Assembly (NCBI RefSeq): GCF_019209905.1 | Contig: NZ_JAHUTM010000001.1 | Coordinates: forward strand, 1,302,001 to 1,366,000 | DNA length: 64,000 nucleotides | Origin: Corynebacterium sp. TAE3-ERU12 | GTDB taxonomy: Bacteria; Actinomycetota; Actinomycetes; Mycobacteriales; Mycobacteriaceae | Reading direction: 5' to 3' | Part shown: in pieces, positions 9,960 to 19,097 of the stretch | Layout: each line of letters begins with the position of its first letter | Position numbering within the stretch: the first letter of the stretch is position 1 | Program-made: the position numbers and the translations under genes | The notes under the pieces: model-generated | What the model saw: the letters and a program-made list of their open reading frames with translations, nothing else | Told to the model about the DNA's origin: nothing | The model's database searches: none

Positions 9960-11591
9960 ATGACCGAGCTAGCCGATCACCAGCGTGAGATCCGCAGCCT
10001 CGAGCAGAAGAACAAGGTGCTCGCGGCGCGCAACGAAAGACTCGTTGACGCGCTCAGATTAAGCCGGGACCAACTCTCCGAGCTGCGCCGCGACCTTGAC
10101 ACGCTGACCGACCCACCGTCGACCTACGGCACCTTTTTGCAGGCCATGGCCGACGGCAAAACAGCCGACGTCTACACCGGCAACCGCCGAATGCGGCTGA
10201 ATGTGGTCAGCACTATTGATGCCCGCACGCTGCGCCCGGGTGCGTTGGTGCGGATCTCTGATGGTGCCGTGATCGTCGAAGACTGCGGTTTTGTCGACAA
10301 CGGGGACTTAGCGTTAGTGCGCGAAAACCTGCCCGATCGGCGGCGCATCCTCGTCACCGACCCGCACGGGGAGGAATACCTGTTAAATCTTGCAGGTGAA
10401 TTAGCGCCGAAAATTGGTGACACGGTACTGGTCGACCGTAAAGCCGGTTATGCCTTTGAGGTCATCCCGAAAGCCGAGGTCGAAAACCTGGTGCTGGAGG
10501 AGGTTCCCGATGTCGACTACGGCGATATCGGTGGCCTGACCAAGCAGATCGAGCAGATTCATGACGCCGTGGAGATGCCATTTCTGCACCCGGAGCTGTT
10601 CGCCTCCTATGACCTGCGCCCGCCGAAGGGCGTGCTGCTCTACGGCCCGCCCGGTAATGGCAAAACCCTTATCGCCAAGGCGGTGGCTAATTCGCTGGCC
10701 CGCAAGATCGCGATCTCGCGGGGCGCTGATGAGTCCGAGGCTCGCCGCGCGACCTCCTATTTCTTAAATGTCAAGGGCCCGGAGTTGCTCAATAAGTTCG
10801 TCGGCGAGACCGAACGCCAGATCCGGCTCATTTTCGACCGCGCCCGCGATATCGCCGAGGATGGCCGCCCGGTCATTGTGTTCTTCGACGAGATGGACGC
10901 GATTTTCCGCACTCGCGGTTCCGGTGTGAGCTCCGATATGGAAAACACCGTCGTCCCGCAGTTATTGGCCGAACTCGACGGTGTGGAAGGCCTGGACAAT
11001 GTCATTGTCATCGGCGCCTCCAACCGTGAGGAAATGATCGACCCCGCAATTCTGCGCCCGGGGCGACTGGACGTGAAGATCCGCATTGAGCGTCCCGACG
11101 CTGACGCCGCCCGCGATATCTTCGCTAAGTACCTCACCAGCACTTTGCCGTATGCCGACGAGGATATCGCCGCCCACGGCAGTGCTGAGGCAGTCGCCGC
11201 CCACCTCATTGAGGCCACCACTAACCGGATGTACGCCGCTGGTGCTGAGAATGAGTTTGTGCGGCTGACCTACGCTGATGGCCGCCAAGATGTGCTGTAC
11301 TACCGGGACTTCGCCTCTGGGGCGATGATCGCCAATATCGTCGACCGGGCGAAGAAACTCGCGATTAAGGATGTCATTTCTGGCACGGCCAAGGGCATCC
11401 ATGAACGCCACCTGATTAGTGCGGTTACTGAGGAGTTCGCCCAGAACGAGGACTTGCCCAATACCGCCAATCCGGATGAGTGGGCCCGCATTTCCGGGCG
11501 CACCTCTGGTCGCGTGGTTGATGTCACTGTGCTCTCGCAGCGCGGTGCGCATTGCCCTGATATTGATTCCTGCACCCAGCCCGACGCTTAG
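9960..11591 (+). CDS. arc: AAA+ ATPase ARC (Mpa homologue)
   Basis: Hexameric ATPase that recognises Pup-tagged proteins by an N-terminal coiled coil and unfolds them. The sequence shows the coiled coil (about 5-50), two OB folds (to about 175), Walker A GPPGNGKT (229-236), Walker B FFDE (308-311) and an Arg-finger region ILRPGRLD. In mycobacteria the C-terminus ends with a Tyr-containing GQYL-like motif that docks in the 20S proteasome; here the chain ends SCTQPDA and has no such motif, consistent with the absence of prcBA. ATG 9960 is seven bases after TAATCT (9947-9952). dop follows after 9 bases. Confidence 0.95.
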   Translation: MTELADHQREIRSLEQKNKVLAARNERLVDALRLSRDQLSELRRDLDTLTDPPSTYGTFLQAMADGKTADVYTGNRRMRLNVVSTIDARTLRPGALVRISDGAVIVEDCGFVDNGDLALVRENLPDRRRILVTDPHGEEYLLNLAGELAPKIGDTVLVDRKAGYAFEVIPKAEVENLVLEEVPDVDYGDIGGLTKQIEQIHDAVEMPFLHPELFASYDLRPPKGVLLYGPPGNGKTLIAKAVANSLARKIAISRGADESEARRATSYFLNVKGPELLNKFVGETERQIRLIFDRARDIAEDGRPVIVFFDEMDAIFRTRGSGVSSDMENTVVPQLLAELDGVEGLDNVIVIGASNREEMIDPAILRPGRLDVKIRIERPDADAARDIFAKYLTSTLPYADEDIAAHGSAEAVAAHLIEATTNRMYAAGAENEFVRLTYADGRQDVLYYRDFASGAMIANIVDRAKKLAIKDVISGTAKGIHERHLISAVTEEFAQNEDLPNTANPDEWARISGRTSGRVVDVTVLSQRGAHCPDIDSCTQPDA

Positions 11592-11600
11592 GGGGAAGTT

Positions 11601-13151
11601 GTGGCCCGCGTTTTAGGCACCGAGATCGAGTACGGCATTGCAGCACCTGGCGATGCCGACGCCAGCCCTATTTTCACCTCCACCCAGGCGGTGTTGAGCT
11701 ACGCCAAGGCCCATGCCAAGGGCCAGTCCCGGCGAGCCCGCTGGGATTATGAGCCAGAGTCGCCGCTGCGTGATAGCCGTGGTTTTGACCTGCGGCGCTA
11801 CCGGCAGACTCCTGTGGTGGACCCGGATGCACTGGGGGCGGCGAATATCATCACCGATAATGGCGCCCGGTTTTATGTCGACCATGCCCACCCGGAATAT
11901 TCCGCCCCGGAGACCACCGACCCGTTGGAGGCGGTGATTGTGGACCGGGCTGGTGACCACATCATGCTCGAGGCCGCCAAGCTCGCCAGCGCCGAGCCGG
12001 ATTGCCCGCAGCTGAAGATTTACCGCAATAATGTCGACGGCAAGGGCGCCTCGTACGGAACCCACGAGAATTACCGGTTCCGCCGGGACACGAATTTCGA
12101 TGACATCATCACTGGGCTGACCCCATTTTTCGTGACCCGCCAGGTCTTTTGTGGTGCTGGCCGGGTGGGCCTGGGGGAGAAGGGCCAACATGCTGGGTTC
12201 CAGATTTCCCAGCGCGCGGACTATATCGAGACCGAGGTCAGCCTGGAGACCACGCTGAACCGCGGCATTATTAATACCCGCGATGAGCCGCATGCGGACC
12301 CGGACCAGTGGCGGCGCCTGCACGTCATCATTGGGGATGCGAATATGTCGGAAACGGCGACTTTCCTCAAGTTGGGGGCGACGTCGTTGGTGCTGGACGC
12401 CATCGAGGCCGGGGTGGATTTTTCCGATTTGGCGCTGCGGGACCCGGTTTCCGATGTGCGCAAGGTGTCCCGGGATCTCAGCTGCACGGAGAAGCTGCAG
12501 CATGAGGACCATGTCACGTGGCGGACTGCGGTGGAGATCCAGTACGAGTACCTCAACCGGGTTGCCGAGTTCGATACGCATGGCACGGTGGTGTCGCGCT
12601 GGCGTGAGGTCCTGGATCTGCTGGCTAAAGACCCCATGTCGACTTCCGGGATTCTGGACTGGACGGCGAAGCTGTCCTTATTGGAGGGCCTGCGTTCGCG
12701 CGGCAACCTCGGCTGGGATCATCCCAAGCTTGCCCTTATTGACCTGCAGTATTCCGATATTGATCCCGACCGCGGCCTGTATCACGCGCTGGTTGCCCGG
12801 GGCCGGATGCGTCGGCTTACCGACGATGAGACCGTCGCTCGGGCGGTGCATGAGGCCCCCACGTCCACGCGCGCCTATTTGCGCGGCGGGCTGCTGCGAC
12901 GCTTCCCGGCCGATATTGTCGCCGCCAGCTGGGATTCCACCATCGTCAACGTAGGCGATACCGATAACAGTGGTGCCCCCACCGACCCGAATGCGTTGGT
13001 GAAATTGTCGCTGCATGACGTGGAGGGCCTGGGTGCCGACGCGGTCGCGGACATTGTTGAGAATGCGGAGACCATTGGCGATGTGGTCGGTGGCCTTTGT
13101 GCCCGGGGCTTGGCGGGGTTGCGCCCGCACGATGCTGATACTTCCGAGTAG
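11601..13151 (+). CDS. dop: Depupylase/deamidase Dop
   Basis: Glutamine-synthetase-fold enzyme that removes Pup from proteins and, where Pup ends in Gln, deamidates it. It starts with the ATP/metal motif GTEIEYGI (6-13); the catalytic Asp is in [11 protein letters not shown] (Asp94); between lies the ~40-residue insertion (about 38-78) that distinguishes Dop from PafA. Length 516 aa is normal. The GTG start is preceded by a GGGGGA site. Since Pup here already ends in Glu, the deamidase step should be dispensable and depupylation the main job. Confidence 0.95.
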   Translation: MARVLGTEIEYGIAAPGDADASPIFTSTQAVLSYAKAHAKGQSRRARWDYEPESPLRDSRGFDLRRYRQTPVVDPDALGAANIITDNGARFYVDHAHPEYSAPETTDPLEAVIVDRAGDHIMLEAAKLASAEPDCPQLKIYRNNVDGKGASYGTHENYRFRRDTNFDDIITGLTPFFVTRQVFCGAGRVGLGEKGQHAGFQISQRADYIETEVSLETTLNRGIINTRDEPHADPDQWRRLHVIIGDANMSETATFLKLGATSLVLDAIEAGVDFSDLALRDPVSDVRKVSRDLSCTEKLQHEDHVTWRTAVEIQYEYLNRVAEFDTHGTVVSRWREVLDLLAKDPMSTSGILDWTAKLSLLEGLRSRGNLGWDHPKLALIDLQYSDIDPDRGLYHALVARGRMRRLTDDETVARAVHEAPTSTRAYLRGGLLRRFPADIVAASWDSTIVNVGDTDNSGAPTDPNALVKLSLHDVEGLGADAVADIVENAETIGDVVGGLCARGLAGLRPHDADTSE

Positions 13152-13186
13152 AACTAGATCAGGTACGACGAAAGGGATTTTGCGCG

Positions 13187-13381
13187 ATGGCGGATATTAA
13201 AGGCTCGCAGATTCAGGGTGGTGGCTCCGGCGGCGACGATGATGAGGTCGATGCCGCTGGTGGCGGCCAGCTGCAGGAGCACGCCCAGCACACTGATGAC
13301 ATTCTTGATGAGATTGATGGGCTGTTGGAATCCAATGCCGAGGATTTTGTGAAGTCCTACGTGCAGAAGGGCGGCGAGTAA
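13187..13381 (+). CDS. pup: Prokaryotic ubiquitin-like protein Pup
   Basis: Small modifier attached by PafA to lysines of target proteins. It is 64 aa, largely disordered, rich in Gly/Asp/Glu, with the C-terminal helical segment that binds ARC (about 28-52) and the diagnostic end KSYVQKGGE. The last residue is Glu64, not Gln, so the side-chain carboxylate needed for ligation is encoded directly. pafA begins three bases after the stop, as expected for coordinated expression; dop ends 35 bases upstream, with an AAAGG site before ATG 13187. Confidence 0.96.
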   Translation: MADIKGSQIQGGGSGGDDDEVDAAGGGQLQEHAQHTDDILDEIDGLLESNAEDFVKSYVQKGGE

Positions 13382-13384
13382 ACC

Positions 13385-14815
13385 GTGACGGCAGCCGACC
13401 CCACGGTGTTGACGCGCCGTATTGCGGGCATCGAAACCGAATACGGCGTGGTGTGCACCCAGGACGGTAAGACCCGGCTGGGGCCCGATGAGACCGCGCG
13501 GTACATGTTCCGTCCGGTGTTGGAGGAGCATGGGGCGACGAATATTTTCACCGATAACGGCGGCCGGCTTTATCTCGATGTGGGTTCGCACCCTGAGTTC
13601 GCTACAGCTGAGTGTGACTCGATTAGCCAGCTGATTGCCCATGACCGGGCAGGGGAGCGCATTCTTGACGAGTTAGCGGTGCGGGCTGAACGTGCGCTTG
13701 CCGACGAGGGCATCGGCGGCGAGGTGTTTTTGCTTCGCAATAATGTCGACTCAGCCGGTAATTCTTATGGCTGCCATGAGAATTTGCTGGTGGGTCGGTC
13801 GATGAGTCTGAAGGCCTTGTCGAAGAAGCTGTTGCCGTTTTTGGTCACCCGCCAGCTGATTTGCGGTGCTGGTGTCATCACTCGGCCGTATCCGGGTAGC
13901 CCGAATGAGAAGGACCCTGCCCAGTTCTGTTTCTCCCAGCGCGCTGACCATGTGTGGGAGGGGGTCTCCAGTGCGACGACGCGGTCGCGGCCGATTATTA
14001 ATACCCGTGATGAGCCGCATGCTGATTCGTCTCGGTTCCGTCGCCTGCATGTGATTGTGGGCGACTCGAATATGAGTGAGACCACCACCGCGCTCAAGGT
14101 CGGTACTGCCTTCCTTGTTTTGGAGTTGATCGAGGCTGGGTGGGAGTTGCCGGATTTGGAGGTGGCCAATGAGATTAAGGCCATCCGACTGGTGTCGAGG
14201 GATGTGACGGGGCGGGTGCAGATTCCGTTGCGGCATGGTGGCAGCGAGTCCGCGTTGGCTATCCAGTACATCTATCTTGAGGCGGCGAAGCAGTACCTAC
14301 AGCAGCGTGATGATTCCGACTCGGGCACGAAGAACGCCGAGTTCCAGCGCTTGGTGGAGTTGTGGGAGCGCACGTTGCACGCCGTTGATTCCGGGGATTA
14401 TTCCGGGATCAGCCGCGATATTGACTGGGCGATTAAGAAGTCGCTCATTGACCGGTATTTAGATCGCGGTCTGGAGCTGACGGACCCCCGCTTGGCCCGC
14501 TTGGACTTGGCGTATCACGACACGCGCCCCGGACGTGGCATTTTCCGGCTGCTCGAGGCCCGCGGTGCGGTGAGCTCGTGGGTGAGCGATGAGGATATCC
14601 AGCACGCGATGACTACTGCGCCGGAGACCACCCGTGCGCATGTGCGGGGCGAGTTTTTGCGCCGTACCCGCGAAGCCGGGCTGGCCACTGTTGTCGACTG
14701 GACTCATTTGAAGGTCAGCGGCGATAACCCGAAAGCCGCGGTGCTCGATGACCCGTTTATTACTGAGGATGCCTCTGTTGCCGCGTTGCTTGATGAGCTG
14801 ACTGGGGGAGCGTAG
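13385..14815 (+). CDS. pafA: Pup-protein ligase PafA
   Basis: Uses ATP to phosphorylate the C-terminal Glu of Pup and form an isopeptide bond with a substrate lysine. Glutamine-synthetase fold: GIETEYGVV near the N-terminus (15-23) for nucleotide/metal binding and RLYLDVGSHPEFATAE (61-76), whose Asp65 is the expected catalytic base. The Dop-type insertion is absent. 476 aa. GTG start three bases after pup. No prcB or prcA open frame exists between pup and pafA, where mycobacteria carry them. pafB follows after two bases. Confidence 0.95.
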   Translation: MTAADPTVLTRRIAGIETEYGVVCTQDGKTRLGPDETARYMFRPVLEEHGATNIFTDNGGRLYLDVGSHPEFATAECDSISQLIAHDRAGERILDELAVRAERALADEGIGGEVFLLRNNVDSAGNSYGCHENLLVGRSMSLKALSKKLLPFLVTRQLICGAGVITRPYPGSPNEKDPAQFCFSQRADHVWEGVSSATTRSRPIINTRDEPHADSSRFRRLHVIVGDSNMSETTTALKVGTAFLVLELIEAGWELPDLEVANEIKAIRLVSRDVTGRVQIPLRHGGSESALAIQYIYLEAAKQYLQQRDDSDSGTKNAEFQRLVELWERTLHAVDSGDYSGISRDIDWAIKKSLIDRYLDRGLELTDPRLARLDLAYHDTRPGRGIFRLLEARGAVSSWVSDEDIQHAMTTAPETTRAHVRGEFLRRTREAGLATVVDWTHLKVSGDNPKAAVLDDPFITEDASVAALLDELTGGA

Positions 14816-14817
14816 CA

Positions 14818-15789
14818 GTGGTTGACCAGCTCACTCCGGCGCGTCGCCAACTAGAGCTTGTGCTGCACCTGGAGGAAAATCCGCGTGGCAGCACCCGGGA
14901 GCAGCTCGAGGCCCGGATCAGTTCCTATTCCGCTGCCGACGATGCGGCGCGCAAGATGTTGGAACGCGATCTTGCTGCGCTGGAGTCGGCTGGGGTGCCG
15001 GTGGTGGAACGCACTGTCGCTGGTTCCCAGGTTGCCTATGCGGTGGATGCGAAGCAGTGGCATTTGGTGGACCCGAATCTCACTGAGGCTGAATCCCAGG
15101 TGGTGGCGATGGCTGGGTCGGCGACTTTCGCGGATCGGTCACTGTCGCGAGTGGGCTCTCGTGGTTGGGCGAAGATTGCTGGGCTGCGTGGCCGGGAGGA
15201 TTTAAAAAATGCTGATTCGGCGGTGGTGGTTGCCGATAATTCGTTGCTCACCGGCGCTGATTTGGATGCGATTATTGCCGCGCGACTGTTCGGACAGCGC
15301 ATCAGGTTCTGGTACACACCGCAGGTCGGGGATAATGATCAGCAGCGCCTACTCGAGCCGTGGCGGCTGTTTCCGCATGACGGGAAGCTGTACTTAATTG
15401 GGTGGGATGTTCACCGCAAGGGCCCACGAACATTCCGCCTGTCCCGGATGTGTGAGGTCACGACCAGTGCAGATGATCTGGCTGTGCATGGCGACCCGGG
15501 TGCGGCGGAGATGCGTCGGCTTGCCGAGCAGTCTTTATTCGGTGAGTTCACTGATGGCCCGGTTGTGATTGATGTTGTGCCTGGCACGTGTGGCGATATT
15601 GTGCGCACCGCCCGGGATTGCGGCGATGGCCGCTGGGAGCTTCCCGAGATGCCTATTCGAGAAGCCACCAATATGGCCCTCGAGCACGCCGGCGATCTCG
15701 TCATCGTGGAACCAGTTGCGGTGCGCGAGCACGTTATTGCCCAGCTGCGCGAGGTTGTGGCCGCCTATAAGGAGCCCGCTGATGGCTAA
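14818..15789 (+). CDS. pafB: WYL-domain regulator PafB
   Basis: Partner of PafC in a heterodimeric transcription factor that in mycobacteria activates the LexA-independent DNA damage response. Visible are an N-terminal winged-helix region (about 1-60, ending in a LERDLAALESAGVPV segment typical of HTH_11/WYL proteins) and a WYL domain (about 140-230) with IRFWYTP and a following RxxRLSRM-type stretch. 323 aa. GTG 14818 has a GGGGGAGC site just upstream. Its stop overlaps the pafC start by eight bases, indicating translational coupling. Confidence 0.92.
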   Translation: MVDQLTPARRQLELVLHLEENPRGSTREQLEARISSYSAADDAARKMLERDLAALESAGVPVVERTVAGSQVAYAVDAKQWHLVDPNLTEAESQVVAMAGSATFADRSLSRVGSRGWAKIAGLRGREDLKNADSAVVVADNSLLTGADLDAIIAARLFGQRIRFWYTPQVGDNDQQRLLEPWRLFPHDGKLYLIGWDVHRKGPRTFRLSRMCEVTTSADDLAVHGDPGAAEMRRLAEQSLFGEFTDGPVVIDVVPGTCGDIVRTARDCGDGRWELPEMPIREATNMALEHAGDLVIVEPVAVREHVIAQLREVVAAYKEPADG

Positions 15790-16786
15790 ATCGAGTGCAA
15801 CGATTGGCGAATTGCTTACTGTCGCGGCGTATTTCTATCAGCGCCAGCACAGTGTGATGGAGGCCGCCGCCGAATTGGGTGTGGATACGGCCACGGTAAC
15901 GGAGTGTTTGGATGCGCTTGCCGACGCTGAGGTCCCCGGCCAGACATCTATCCCAGCGTTTGATGTGGTGCGTCCGAACCGGTTTACCGCGGAGATCACG
16001 CGCAGTCGCGTCGAGCCGCTGGGGTTGCCGCTGAAACTCACGGCAACTGAGACGGCCACGTTATTGCTGATTTTGCGGGCGCTTATCGGTATGCCCGATG
16101 TGGCTGACCCGGCTGTGGTGCGGTCGGCGGAGCAGAAGCTGCGTGCGGTTGCCCCGCGTGCTTTTCAGCGTTTCTCGGTTTTGCTTGATCTGGATTCGCA
16201 GCAGCGCAGCCCGCTTGAGGTGGCGACTACTGTGCGCCGGGCGGTTGACTCGCGCCGGGTGCTCGAGATTGATTATTGGTCTGGTTCCGATGAGCGCTCC
16301 ACCCGCCAGGTCAATCCGGTGCAGCTGCGCGCTGTCGACGGGTTTACCTACCTCTACGCCACGGACCGCGTCACCGATAACGGTGAGCAGGTGAAGCCTA
16401 AGACATTCCGCCTGGATCGGATCGAATCCGCGCGAGTGCTCGACGAGGCGGCGGCGCGGATAACGTCGGAAAGCCCGGACCCGGAAGACCCGCACGGCTT
16501 TCTTGCCGAAGACGAGGCGGAGTGGGTGCCGGTGCGCATCGCCGACGGCTGGACGTGGGTCAGTGAATACGACCCGGTAGTCGATATCGAGCCTGCTGAG
16601 GATGGCGACGGCTATACCGCGTGGATTCCCGAAGGCGATATTCGCCGCACGGCGGGGTTCTTGTTGAAGCGTTTCCCTGGGGTGCGGGCTACCGATGATG
16701 GGGCAGTGGCACGTACGGTTGTCTCGCGCGCGGAAATGGCATTGGCAGCGTATGCTCAACTGCCAGCGTCAGATGATGGCGCATAG
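15782..16786 (+). CDS. pafC: WYL-domain regulator PafC
   Basis: Second subunit of the PafBC DNA-damage activator. From ATG 15782 the protein is 334 aa: HTH-like N-terminus MAKSSATIGELLTVAAYFYQ, then a WYL domain around 145-240 with VLEIDYWSG and TFRLDRIESA, then a C-terminal WCX-like region. The frame is open for about 70 codons further upstream, but that part overlaps pafB and is not conserved-looking, so the ATG overlapping the pafB stop is the start. tatA follows after a 75-base gap with its own ribosome site. Confidence 0.92.
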   Translation: MAKSSATIGELLTVAAYFYQRQHSVMEAAAELGVDTATVTECLDALADAEVPGQTSIPAFDVVRPNRFTAEITRSRVEPLGLPLKLTATETATLLLILRALIGMPDVADPAVVRSAEQKLRAVAPRAFQRFSVLLDLDSQQRSPLEVATTVRRAVDSRRVLEIDYWSGSDERSTRQVNPVQLRAVDGFTYLYATDRVTDNGEQVKPKTFRLDRIESARVLDEAAARITSESPDPEDPHGFLAEDEAEWVPVRIADGWTWVSEYDPVVDIEPAEDGDGYTAWIPEGDIRRTAGFLLKRFPGVRATDDGAVARTVVSRAEMALAAYAQLPASDDGA

Positions 16787-16861
16787 AATCTGGACTGTCG
16801 CAGCCCCGACGCTGGATACTGGTAACGCCCACCCCCTATTCACTATTGGAAGGTGCACCTC

Positions 16862-17230
16862 ATGCCGACTCTCGGTTGGCCCGAACTGCTGCTCATTCTT
16901 ATCGTCGTGATTGTGCTCTTCGGCGCTAAGCGTCTGCCGGATGCAGCCCGTTCGCTGGGCCGCTCCATGCGCATTTTTAAGTCTGAGGTCAAGGAAATGC
17001 AGCACGATGATGCGCAGGATGCTGGCCAGAACTACCAGCAGCCCCCGCAGCAGCTTCCGCAGGCCCAGCAGCAGCCGCAAGAAGGTTACCCGCAGGGCTA
17101 CCAGCCGCAGCAGGGTTACCAGCAGCCTCAGCAGCAGCCGCAGCCGGGCTACCAGCAGCCCCCGCAGCAGCCCCAGGCTCAGCCGGGTTACCAGCAACCG
17201 CAGCAGGGCTACCAGCCCCCGCAGCAGTAA
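16862..17230 (+). CDS. tatA: Sec-independent translocase TatA with Pro/Gln/Tyr/Gly-rich tail
   Basis: Pore-forming subunit of the twin-arginine translocase. It has the usual short N-terminal helix ([22 protein letters not shown], split at about residues 5-20 and 21-26), the FGAKRLP hinge, then an amphipathic helix [20 protein letters not shown]. After about residue 55 comes an unusual 65-residue low-complexity tail made of repeated PQQ, YQQP and GYQ units. Total 122 aa, longer than the 80-100 usual for TatA. ATG 16862 has a GGAAGG site upstream. tatC starts seven bases after the stop. Confidence 0.94.
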   Translation: MPTLGWPELLLILIVVIVLFGAKRLPDAARSLGRSMRIFKSEVKEMQHDDAQDAGQNYQQPPQQLPQAQQQPQEGYPQGYQPQQGYQQPQQQPQPGYQQPPQQPQAQPGYQQPQQGYQPPQQ

Positions 17231-17237
17231 TTAGCTA

Positions 17238-18341
17238 GTGGCGGAGAAAACGAAGCCCCGGGGTTTGCGGCGTAAGCCGAAAAACCCCGAGGGCGTGATG
17301 ACGATCGTCGAGCACCTCCAGGAGCTACGCTCCCGGCTGTTCAAGGCCGTGCTGGGTCTTTTCCTCGGCACGATTATTGGCTTCATCTGGTACCAGGTGT
17401 CGTTTCATATCGGTCACCTACATGTGCTCTCCCTCGGCGAGCTACTTAAGCGGCCCTATTGTTCGCTGCCTCCCGAATCACGTTTCGGTGGGAATCTGAC
17501 AGAAGAATGCCGCCTGCTGGCGACCGGCCCGTTTGAGATGTTCATGCTGCGCCTCAAGGTCGGCGCGCTTGCTGGCGTGGTGCTGTCCTCGCCGGTGTGG
17601 TTGTACCAAATGTGGGCGTTCATCACCCCGGGCCTGGTGCGCCGCGAACGCCGCGCAACATTTATCGCTGTTACCGCCGCAGTGATCTTATTCTGCGCAG
17701 GCGCCGCCCTGGCCTATTTCGTTGTCAACTACGGTCTGGCGTTCCTGCTGGAGATCGGTGACGAGGCCCAGGTGGCTTTCCTCACTGGTGGCGAATACTT
17801 CTCGTTTATCCTCGCCCTGCTGTTGGTCTTCGGCGTGAGCTTCGAGCTGCCACTATTCATCGTGATGCTCAATATCGTCGGCGTGCTGGAATACGACACG
17901 CTGAAAGACAAGCGCCGCATCATCATTCTTTGCCTGTTCATCTTCGCCGCGTTCATGACCCCGGGTGGTGACCCGGCATCGATGTCGGCCATGGCTATTG
18001 CGCTGTGCATCATGGTCGAGATTGCCCTGCAGTTCTGCCGACTCAATGACAAGCGCCGCGCCAAGCAGCGTGCGGAATGGCTGGATCTTGCCGACGATGA
18101 AGCATCCGGGCCGGTGCGTTCCTCAGGCCCAATCCAGTCCGAGCCAGTCACTGGCCCCACTGGTTCCCGCCCGGCTGCCTCGACGCTCAATAGGCCCGCG
18201 CCGGTGCGTACGACCAACCAGCCGCGCCCCTCGGCGCCACCGGCCTCGTCGCCGTATGGTGCGCCGCAGGCCTCCGCGCAGTCGGGCCAGGCAAAGCCGC
18301 TGTCGGAGCGCGAAGGCTCTGACTTCGACGACGTTCTCTAA
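17238..18341 (+). CDS. tatC: Sec-independent translocase TatC
   Basis: Membrane receptor for folded proteins carrying twin-arginine signal peptides. Six hydrophobic helices are spaced through residues ~30-270, beginning after the conserved cytosolic segment MTIVEHLQELRSRL; the FEMFMLRLK and YQMWAFITPGL motifs are typical. The C-terminal ~90 residues are Pro/Ser/Thr-rich and hydrophilic, an extension common in actinobacteria. 367 aa, GTG start. pabC begins immediately after the stop at 18342, so the transcript may continue. The order pafA-pafB-pafC-tatA-tatC then helY resembles M. tuberculosis Rv2097c-Rv2092c. Confidence 0.95.
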   Translation: MAEKTKPRGLRRKPKNPEGVMTIVEHLQELRSRLFKAVLGLFLGTIIGFIWYQVSFHIGHLHVLSLGELLKRPYCSLPPESRFGGNLTEECRLLATGPFEMFMLRLKVGALAGVVLSSPVWLYQMWAFITPGLVRRERRATFIAVTAAVILFCAGAALAYFVVNYGLAFLLEIGDEAQVAFLTGGEYFSFILALLLVFGVSFELPLFIVMLNIVGVLEYDTLKDKRRIIILCLFIFAAFMTPGGDPASMSAMAIALCIMVEIALQFCRLNDKRRAKQRAEWLDLADDEASGPVRSSGPIQSEPVTGPTGSRPAASTLNRPAPVRTTNQPRPSAPPASSPYGAPQASAQSGQAKPLSEREGSDFDDVL

Positions 18342-19097
18342 ATGAGCACATTCGCATGGGATGGCACGCAGTTTGTTCCTGCGTCCACCCCGTCTGGAAA
18401 ACTTCGCGTCGCGGACTCGTGGCGCCAGACCAACGGACATGTCCGACGAATTGACCTGCACCAACAGCGATTTTCGCACTCCACTGCCCAGTATGGTTAC
18501 CGGGTAAACGGGTCGGCGCTCTTTACCGCTGCGGTGGAGCTCATTCCTGCGGAAGGGGAGTGGTTTCCCCGGCTGAGCCTCGTTGAAGACACCGTGTACC
18601 TGGATATTCGGCCGGGCCCAGAGCGTCGGCAAGCACTAACCGTGCAGGTACTACCACCAGGCGATCCACGCACTAACCCCCGGGTGAAGGGCCCTGACCT
18701 AGCCCGCACCGGCGCGCTCATCGCCGACGCAGCTAAGGCTGGGGCGCACGAAGTGCTGTTCCGCGACGAACAAGGTCTCGTACTGGAGGCCGGCTATGCC
18801 GCGCTGGTCTGGTGGGACGGTGAGGCATTGTGCGTCCCGACGCCTGAGCTGCCGGTCCTGCCGAGTGTGACCCGCTTGGTAGTGGAGCAGCGCGCCCACG
18901 AGCTAGGTGTACCAGTGCGCCAGGTGGCCGCCAGACTCGCCGAACTCGATGGCTGCGAGGCGTGGTTACTCAACGCCTACCAGGGGATTCGCTATGTCAC
19001 CGACTGGGTGGGCGCAGATATCACGCCCGGCGCGCCGCAGCGGTTCACCTCCTGGCGGGAGTTCCTTGACGGGCAGCTCACGCCGGTTCATCAGTAG
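18342..19097 (+). CDS. pabC: Aminodeoxychorismate lyase-like aminotransferase class IV
   Basis: PLP-dependent fold-type IV enzyme; probably converts 4-amino-4-deoxychorismate to p-aminobenzoate plus pyruvate for folate synthesis. The PLP-lysine region reads RVKGPDLARTGAL, followed by EVLFRDEQGLVLEAGYAALVWW (split in the family as the cofactor-phosphate loop), and CEAWLLNAYQGIR near the end. 251 aa. Assignment as PabC rather than a branched-chain or D-amino-acid aminotransferase rests on size and on the adjacent convergent pabAB; ATG 18342 abuts the tatC stop. The stop overlaps the pabAB stop by seven bases. Confidence 0.8.
   Translation: MSTFAWDGTQFVPASTPSGKLRVADSWRQTNGHVRRIDLHQQRFSHSTAQYGYRVNGSALFTAAVELIPAEGEWFPRLSLVEDTVYLDIRPGPERRQALTVQVLPPGDPRTNPRVKGPDLARTGALIADAAKAGAHEVLFRDEQGLVLEAGYAALVWWDGEALCVPTPELPVLPSVTRLVVEQRAHELGVPVRQVAARLAELDGCEAWLLNAYQGIRYVTDWVGADITPGAPQRFTSWREFLDGQLTPVHQ

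Noticed and set aside
11613..12581. 322-codon open frame antisense to dop
   Set aside because: A shadow of dop; no start signals and no recognisable domain.
15569..15781. Upstream in-frame extension of pafC by 71 codons
   Set aside because: It overlaps pafB out of frame and does not look like a protein start; ATG 15782 overlapping the pafB stop fits better.
17025..17230. Repeated DNA in tatA considered as a CRISPR-like or mobile repeat
   Set aside because: The repeats are in frame, imperfect and codon-based; no spacers of constant length.
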